Shown one piece after another: positions 59,117 through 64,000 of a stretch of 64,000 bases of DNA (position 1 is its first letter; the number at the start of each line of letters is the position of its first letter). A program made the translations under genes and the position numbers. The DNA comes from JAFGNV01 sp964612485. Lineage in GTDB: Bacteria > Chloroflexota > Anaerolineae > 4572-78 > J111. The notes under the pieces were generated by a model. That model was not told where the DNA came from. It did no database searches and was given only the letters and a program-made list of their open reading frames with translations. The DNA is taken from contig CAZTFF010000012.1 of the NCBI GenBank assembly GCA_964612485.1, positions 45,187-109,186 of the forward strand, written 5' to 3'.

Positions 59117-60469
59117 TTATTCATTCTCTACCAATGAATTCAAGGCCTCTGCCGCGGGTGTAAAGAGTGGATTGTATTCCAAAGCGGCTTGAAAATCGTC
59201 TTTGGCCCCGGGTTGGCCGGTGGCCAGCAGGGCCAGCCCGTGGTAGTAGTAGGCTTCTTCCAACCCTCCGGTTCCTTCGAGGGTCGCTTCGGTCAGATCG
59301 AGAACATCCTGGTACCGCCCGGTTGAATAGTAGGCCTCAAACGGCGTAAATTGGTACCAGAGCCGCCGCCAGTGCAGCCCCAACTGCCGCGCCCGGTCAA
59401 AGGCGGCCACCGCCTCTTCGTGGCGGCCTAAGCGGGTTAGGGCCTCGCCCTGGTTGAAGAAGGCAACGGCATCATCAGGATCAGCCGCCGCGTTGTTTTG
59501 CACCCGGGCCAGCACGCTTTGGTACATTGTTTTGTTATCGATGTCTTCGCCAATGATCGATTTTACCACATCGCCCACCATAGGCGGGTAGAGGACAATG
59601 TATAACCGGTTGAAAACGCGCCAGTCGGCATCAAATTGGGCGTAATCCACCGGGGTGTCCGGTCCTTTCAGCGAGTCGAAGGTGTTGAATTGCCCGGCGG
59701 CGTCATCGTAGCCGGTCAGCAGGCGGTAATGCCCCAGCCCATCGCCATCGTGAACCAGCCAGGTTTCGGCAATCACGGGAATATCGTGGTTGAGAAACTG
59801 TTTGAGCTGGTCCATGCTGCCGCCCCGGCGGACAATGGCCTCCAGCCCGGTCGAGCGGGCATAGGCCGCCAGTTCGTGCGGGCTGACGTTTTTATCATCT
59901 TGATTGGGTTTCAGCAGTTGGGCCGCCTCTTTTTGCGTTTCGGTGCGGCCAAAATAGCTCATCCCCATGGTTACGGTGGCCGGCCCGCAATTATTCCACG
60001 TTTGCCATTGATGCGCAAAACCGGTGAGTTGAACCTGATTTTGTAACGGCTGCGGCGTGACCGGCGTTTGCGCCGGCGGTGGGTTGATTTCTTCTTCCAG
60101 CTTGAGATTGGCCGGTAAGGTATCGCCGGACGCGGTGTTGGCTCCGGTGCCTGTTTCTCCCGGCTCGTTTTGAGCCGGCACTTCGGGCAGGTTAAGCCGG
60201 ATCTCATCATCGCCGGCAGCGACTCCGGCAGATGAAACCGTGGGCGCGGGCGTGGGCAGGTATTCGGGATGGGGAATTATTTTGCGATAAGCGGTGCGGG
60301 CGTGGTAGGATAGGTTGGTCAAATAGGGGTAAAGATCGGGCAGAATAACGCCGATGGTGATAGCCACCGAGGCCATCAATGCGCCCAATCCCAGCCCAAA
60401 AACCAGGGCGCCGCCTTTCGACACCGTCTTTTTTTTATAAGGACGTCTGGGTCTTTCTTCTGTCAGCAT
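59117..60469 (-). CDS. C39-like peptidase domain with TPR tail, membrane anchored
   Basis: 450 residues. Basic start MLTEERPRRPYKKK, then one span at about 18-42, then a Pro/Thr/Glu-rich linker. The papain-like C39 domain at about 150-300 has WQTWNNCGPATVTMGMSYFG (catalytic Cys), VSPHELAAYARSTGLEAIVRRG, HDIPVIAETWLVHDGDGLGHYRLLTGYDD (His) and FDSLKG (Asp region). The C-terminal 130 residues carry about three TPR units (AVAFFNQGEALTRLGRHEEAVAAFDRARQLG, EEAYYYHGLALLATGQPGAKDDFQAALEYNP). It is outside the cell. The start is three bases after the AMMECR1 gene stop, so they are coupled. Confidence 0.85.
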   Translation of the reverse strand: MLTEERPRRPYKKKTVSKGGALVFGLGLGALMASVAITIGVILPDLYPYLTNLSYHARTAYRKIIPHPEYLPTPAPTVSSAGVAAGDDEIRLNLPEVPAQNEPGETGTGANTASGDTLPANLKLEEEINPPPAQTPVTPQPLQNQVQLTGFAHQWQTWNNCGPATVTMGMSYFGRTETQKEAAQLLKPNQDDKNVSPHELAAYARSTGLEAIVRRGGSMDQLKQFLNHDIPVIAETWLVHDGDGLGHYRLLTGYDDAAGQFNTFDSLKGPDTPVDYAQFDADWRVFNRLYIVLYPPMVGDVVKSIIGEDIDNKTMYQSVLARVQNNAAADPDDAVAFFNQGEALTRLGRHEEAVAAFDRARQLGLHWRRLWYQFTPFEAYYSTGRYQDVLDLTEATLEGTGGLEEAYYYHGLALLATGQPGAKDDFQAALEYNPLFTPAAEALNSLVENE

Positions 60470-60472
60470 AAT

Positions 60473-60991
60473 TTACTCATCCATCTTGTAACGCGTTACC
60501 GTAAAACGAAATAATTCCGCCGGTTCATCGGGGCCAAGGCCGGCTTTGCGCCGCACCAGTTCCAACTGGCGGGCCACGCTGTCAACGGCATCAATATCGG
60601 GCAGCAGCAGGGCGCGGCGATAGCCCGATCTGATGACCACGCCGTAAATTTTTTCATCCAGTTGGCCGGCATCTTCCACCGGCTCCAAATCGCTCAATAC
60701 ATCCACTTTTATATCCAGGCCGTCCAATTCGCTGTACGACATCGGCGGGAAGCGCGGGTCATCCGTAGCCGAGGCAATGGCGGTATTGATGATGGCTTCG
60801 GCCAGCGTCGGTTCGATGGGCGTGAGGGTGCCCCGGCAGCCGCGCAGCAGCCCCTCGGCGGTATGGAGGGAGACAAAGACCGCCCCAGGCCGGGCCAGTT
60901 CTTCCGGCAGCGGGGTGGACGGTGTTAGAATGTGGCCGGTTTGCAGATATTTTTCGATGGCCTGATAAGCCAGGGTAACAAAACTATTCAC
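60473..60991 (-). CDS. AMMECR1-domain protein
   Basis: 172 residues from GTG 60991 (AGGGAG before it). The family mark LRGCRGTL is present, with AVFVSLHTAEG before it, IINTAIASATDDPRFPPMSYSELDGLDIKVDVLSDLEPV after it, and IYGVVIRSGYRRALLLPDIDAVDSVARQLELVRRKAGL. AMMECR1 proteins are of uncertain function; in bacteria they are often fused or adjacent to MEMO1-like and radical SAM proteins, none of which is here. It is joined with the C39-like gene in one unit. Confidence 0.92.
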   Translation of the reverse strand: MNSFVTLAYQAIEKYLQTGHILTPSTPLPEELARPGAVFVSLHTAEGLLRGCRGTLTPIEPTLAEAIINTAIASATDDPRFPPMSYSELDGLDIKVDVLSDLEPVEDAGQLDEKIYGVVIRSGYRRALLLPDIDAVDSVARQLELVRRKAGLGPDEPAELFRFTVTRYKMDE

Positions 60992-61041
60992 AAATATCTC
61001 CCTCTGGGGCTGTGGTAGGACTTTTCACCTATCTTATAAAG

Positions 61042-61070
61042 TTGTTTTGCGTTTGTCTATTTGGTATAAT
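61042..61070 (+). promoter_or_regulatory. promoter of the DnaB-like ATPase gene
   Basis: TTGTTT (61042-61047), 17-base spacer, perfect TATAAT (61065-61070). The leader to ATG 61166 is about 90 bases and contains the AAAGTTTT-rich stretch but no clear structure. Confidence 0.65.
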
Positions 61071-61165
61071 AGAGCCAGAGCGGTAAACTTAACGTTGGTC
61101 AAGGTATATTTCTCACTTCCTCCGCTAAAACTTAAAGTTTTCTAATGTGTAAAGGATAATAACGG

Positions 61166-62311
61166 ATGCCCTCACAGGCGCAAACGAACGTGCAGCAGCC
61201 TCCTCCGGTAAAAGCGCAGCAGCAAGGCCAAACACCGTCCCAACCCCGAACCCCGCGCGGCACCGGCCAAAAGCGGAGCGGTCCCACTCCCCGCAGCTTG
61301 AGCCAGGTTCTGAAAGAGGCCGACCGGATGGTGGTTCAGGGAGAACTGGATGAATATTTGCCCATCCCGACCGGCTTTGATCAGATTGATCGTTTGATCG
61401 GCGGCGGCCTGCGCCGCAACGAGCTGGTGCTGCTGGGCGGCCCGCAGGGGATTGGCAAAACCATCACCGCCGTGCAAATGGCCCGCAATCTGGCGCTTAA
61501 CGAAGCCACCTACGCGCTCTATATTTCTTACGAGCACAGCGAGGTCCATCTTTTAAATCGACTCATTTGTCAAGAAAGTATAGACCCAACCACGGGAGAT
61601 ACAAGTGGAGGCATCCGGTTGAAGGACCTGCACAACATTGTTGTGAGCAAGCGGGCGCGGGAATGGGTGCGCAACGAAGGTAACGTGGGCCTCCATCAGA
61701 TTCTATCACAGCATCCCCGGACTGCCAAAGCGATGGAAACAATTAGTAAATATGCCGACCGTTTGATCATGATGAAGGCCAGCCCGGCCACCACCACGTT
61801 GAACGGCATCCGGGAAATCACCCGCCAAATCTGCGAAGCCACCCACGGCAAGCTGGTGTTGTTTATCGACTACCTGCAAAAAGTGGCCATCTACCCGGAA
61901 CGCGCCGCCGACGAGAACGATAAAGTCACCATTATTGTGGAGGGGCTGAAAGACATTGCCATGACCCAAAATATTCCGGTGGTCTCCATTGTCGCCGCCG
62001 ACCGGGAAGGGCTGCGCAGCAAGCGCATGCATCTCTACCACCTGCGCGGCAGTTCCGCCCTGGATTACGAATGTGATATTGCCATCTTGATGAACAACAA
62101 ATTCCACATTCTGTCCAAAGATCACGTGTCTTTTAACCCCTACAAAAGCGAAAGCTACCGCGATTGGGTGGTGTATACGTTGGAGAAGAACCGGGCCGGT
62201 CGAGCGATGATCGATGTGGAGTTCCAACTGCGCGCCCAGCATTTTTGCTTCAATCCCAAAGGTAACCTGGTGGAGCAGAAGTTGATCGACGAGAAGATCA
62301 TTGTAGAATAG
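61166..62311 (+). CDS. DnaB C-terminal-like RecA-fold ATPase
   Basis: 381 residues. The first 45 are Gln/Pro/Thr/Arg-rich and look disordered; the DnaB N-terminal domain (DnaG-binding) is absent. Then PIPTGFDQIDRLIGGGLRRNELVLLGGPQGIGKTITAVQMARNLAL with Walker A at 91-99, ALYISYEHSE, VLFIDYLQKV (Walker B, 231-238), KDIAMTQNIPVVSIVAADREGLRSKRMHLYHLRGSSALDYECDIAILMNNK, and a C-terminal arginine region EKNRAGRAMIDVEF. The order of H1 to H4 motifs fits the replicative helicase core (also RadA/KaiC-like). Single-gene unit with own promoter; role unknown. Confidence 0.85.
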   Translation: MPSQAQTNVQQPPPVKAQQQGQTPSQPRTPRGTGQKRSGPTPRSLSQVLKEADRMVVQGELDEYLPIPTGFDQIDRLIGGGLRRNELVLLGGPQGIGKTITAVQMARNLALNEATYALYISYEHSEVHLLNRLICQESIDPTTGDTSGGIRLKDLHNIVVSKRAREWVRNEGNVGLHQILSQHPRTAKAMETISKYADRLIMMKASPATTTLNGIREITRQICEATHGKLVLFIDYLQKVAIYPERAADENDKVTIIVEGLKDIAMTQNIPVVSIVAADREGLRSKRMHLYHLRGSSALDYECDIAILMNNKFHILSKDHVSFNPYKSESYRDWVVYTLEKNRAGRAMIDVEFQLRAQHFCFNPKGNLVEQKLIDEKIIVE

Positions 62312-62757
62312 TACCCCCTTATGCCCTTCCAAGGCTGCCGGCTGAGGAATCCCTACCTGTGCAAATGGCTTGTATTTGTGGAAGCAGGACAACAACGAAT
62401 GGGGAAAGCAACGAATTGAAGGTAAAAGTTCAGTGAAGCCGGTGTGTATCCTCGGCAACACTACAGCGGATTTAGAAAACAACGGATAAAACGCGAAAAA
62501 ATCCGTTCCTTTCCCCATCCGTTGTTGTGTTGACGAAGGAACGGACTCATCCCGCCTTTACGTGCCGACAAGCCCCTCTATGGCGCAGGTCGAGAATTTT
62601 CAAGGATATTTGCGTTATTCGTTCATTCGCGTAATTCGTGATTAGAAATATATGCAAGACCACGTACGGTTGGAGGGGGAAGGGTGCAGGAGTAACCAAA
62701 AAGCTCCGCCCAAATGAGAGAAGCTTTGTTTTCTGACCATTCCTAAAATTTTAAGGT
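62312..62757. other. gene-free region with interleaved inverted repeats
   Basis: No coding region seen. A long inverted repeat joins 62390-62408 and 62509-62527 (19 bases, one mismatch). Two further pairs are interleaved: AACAACGGAT (62478-62487) with ATCCGTTGTT (62517-62526), and TCCGTTCCTT (62502-62511) with AAGGAACGGA (62536-62545). The A-B-A'-B' order would allow a pseudoknot or alternative folds. Confidence 0.65.
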
Positions 62758-63672
62758 CTATTTAACGATAACCTGTAATGTGTCAGAAATAGCGAAACCA
62801 AACAGTTCAGCTATGGTTAGGGTAACGGTATAAATGCCGGGTGCTTCATAGGTATGTGTTGTAGTTAAGCTGTTAATAGCACTACCTCCATCACCAAAAT
62901 CCCAACTGATCTGGTAAGTGTCATTTGGGTTGATGTCGGTAAAAGAGCCGACAAATGTAAGTGGTTGGCCAACCTTGCTCGACATATCGGGTCCGACTTG
63001 AACGTCTGGGGGAGAGGCAAACTCGGTAACAGTTTTGGGAATGCCCATTGTAATTGTTTTTACCTGACCAGCTGTAATAGTTCCCGTGTATACAAAGGGT
63101 CCAACAACATCCATACCCTCACTAAAGGTTGCTAATAGCTCGTATTCTCCCTCCTCAATACCGGTAATGGTGACTGTAATCGTGGTTCCCCACGCTTCCA
63201 ACGGCAATAAAAGGATCTCCCGATAAAACGGGCCATCCGAACTTGAAGAATATCCACTAAAATTCAATTTCCCGTCAAAAAAATCATTCACCTCCTCACC
63301 AACCATTGGATCATAACCCACACGCCGTCCTTGAGAGTCGGTTAACATTATTTCAGCAACTTCGGGAAGAAGAACAATATTTGCTACGCCTTTTGCAAAG
63401 AGTTGTTCAATAAAGGCAGCATCAGGGTCCAGTTGTTTTGTCGGCCTCGGTGTAGGCGTTGATGGTAGGACTTTGACAGGGGTTGATGTTGGCAGAGCGG
63501 TCAAAGTTGGTGATGGTGTCCATGTAGCTGTTGCCGGTAGGGAGGTAGACGTAGCGGGAAGGGAAACAACTAAATCAGAAGTTGCTTGACAGCCTGAAAC
63601 AATTAATAACAGGCCAACGAAAAAGAAACAAGATACATAGATAAATCCATTACGATTATGAATCTTTTGCAT
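62758..63672 (-). CDS. PKD-domain lipoprotein
   Basis: 304 residues from ATG 63670-63672 (AGGAAGG eight bases before). The lipobox is LLLIVSGC (Cys 28). A Thr/Pro/Ser linker follows up to about 80, then a region of about 130 residues with unknown fold (IEQLFAKGVANIVLLPEVAEIMLTDSQGRRVGYD, TITVTITGIEEGEYELLATF), and a C-terminal PKD domain at about 220-304 (VGQPLTFVGSFTDINPNDTYQISWDFGDGGSA, THTYEAPGIYTVTLTIAE). PKD domains are stalk or binding modules on the surface. Base composition is more AT-rich than most of the window. Confidence 0.85.
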   Translation of the reverse strand: MQKIHNRNGFIYVSCFFFVGLLLIVSGCQATSDLVVSLPATSTSLPATATWTPSPTLTALPTSTPVKVLPSTPTPRPTKQLDPDAAFIEQLFAKGVANIVLLPEVAEIMLTDSQGRRVGYDPMVGEEVNDFFDGKLNFSGYSSSSDGPFYREILLLPLEAWGTTITVTITGIEEGEYELLATFSEGMDVVGPFVYTGTITAGQVKTITMGIPKTVTEFASPPDVQVGPDMSSKVGQPLTFVGSFTDINPNDTYQISWDFGDGGSAINSLTTTHTYEAPGIYTVTLTIAELFGFAISDTLQVIVK

Positions 63673-63977
63673 TGGATACACCTTCCTGAAAAAATTTGAG
63701 AACACGGAAACCTGGGAACAACTCCACCTCTATTCTCGTTGATTGGTGATGAATCATCAAACTCATAAAAGTTGCCCAAAGATAGACAATCCAAACAATG
63801 GCTAAAGAATTTATGGCGCAGGCGTTGGCTTAGTTTGCCGATACTCCTCCGGCACTTTTAATTATAAAGTAAACCACTACCTCTGGTAGTGGAACAAAAA
63901 ACGGTTTTACCAGAGTAGGGAATATGACGGGTATCATGTATCCACCTAGAAGGTGCGAAGCTAATAGGAGATACATA
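63673..63977. other. gene-free region with overlapping alternative hairpins
   Basis: No gene seen. CCACTACC/GGTAGTGG (63874-63892) forms a hairpin, and its inner part CTCTGGTA (63881-63888) can instead pair with TACCAGAG (63908-63915), so the two folds exclude each other. CACCT/AGGTG (near 63943-63956) forms another small hairpin just before the next gene's ribosome site. Confidence 0.5.
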
Positions 63978-64000
63978 ATGACCCGTCAATTTAAGAAGTT
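63978..64000 (+). CDS. start of a gene cut by the window edge
   Basis: ATG 63978-63980 with AGGAG about nine bases before it; visible residues are MTRQFKK. Too little remains to assign a family. Confidence 0.5.

Noticed and set aside
62652..62690. A string with CACGTACGGTT and GGAGGGGGAAGGG recalling group II intron sequence
   Set aside because: Only this short match is present; no reverse transcriptase, domain V or boundary motif is found nearby.

Overview
The window reads as chromosomal DNA from an uncultured member of the Chloroflexota, most likely Anaerolineae. The call rests on protein style: many lipoproteins with long Thr/Pro linkers, TolB-like propellers, LysM/M23 and C39-like envelope proteins, and a complete F-type ATP synthase operon. 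No 16S rRNA or other marker is present to confirm it. One 100-base run of N (26656-26755) shows this is a draft assembly. I found no rRNA, tRNA, CRISPR array, complete insertion sequence or prophage.

Layout. 1-6404 (minus): a membrane protein cut by the window edge, a small anchored protein, then an operon of an SsnA-like amidohydrolase, a CDF metal exporter and two tandem CNNM/CorC-type proteins. 6552-9811: a GT2 glycosyltransferase, an SH3/propeller lipoprotein, a fossil of a MacB-type permease, and rex. 9826-18189 (minus): mreB with its own promoter, then the ATP synthase operon (atpZ/I-B-E-F-H-A-G-D-C) with a clear promoter and terminator. 18332-21988: a receiver plus Roadblock-like protein, a lipoprotein, and a flippase-like membrane protein. 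22014-26427: molybdate transport, with modC separated from modAB by a DUF362 gene on the other strand. 26863-31695 (plus): an envelope run of LysM/M23 peptidase, MltG, an MBL hydrolase and a zinc-ribbon membrane protein. 31734-36479 (minus): a tight operon led by a TRPM-like LSDAT plus SLATT-type membrane protein, followed by two secreted polysaccharide deacetylases and an MBL hydrolase. 36487-40065: DUF971, leucine-rich repeat, a conserved unknown, an MFS transporter and CobU. 40268-47449 (minus): three aldo-keto reductases mixed with a nitroreductase, a thiol-redox protein, an amidohydrolase, an epimerase-like reductase and a DMT exporter. 47498-50068: a NarL-type two-component system. 50223-64000: P1 peptidase, Ser/Thr kinase, hybrid sensor kinase, DUF3179 lipoprotein, SixA phosphatase, MraY/WecA-type transferase, epimerase, C39-like TPR protein, AMMECR1, a DnaB-like ATPase, a PKD lipoprotein and the first codons of one more gene.

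How parts fit. Energy metabolism (ATP synthase, Rex) and cell shape or wall (mreB, mltG, M23, deacetylases, MraY-type transferase) dominate. Two observations stand out. The promoters of the two-component operon and of the neighbouring DMT exporter share one base-level architecture: a GGGACA/TGTCCC palindrome, 16-17 bases, another TGTCCC touching the -35, then a 17-base spacer and the -10. This suggests a self-regulated two-component regulon. The LSDAT-SLATT protein, of a class predicted to sense nucleotides in bacterial conflict systems, is locked in an operon with cell-envelope enzymes.

Intergenic spaces are rich in foldback repeats. At least five families appear: GGAGATTAGAGATT, AARGTAGC, GGCCTAACC/GGTTAGG, GACCACGGACC and GAAGAATCTCCAT. 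One copy is interrupted by another foldback, and one family supplies the last codons of two unrelated proteins.
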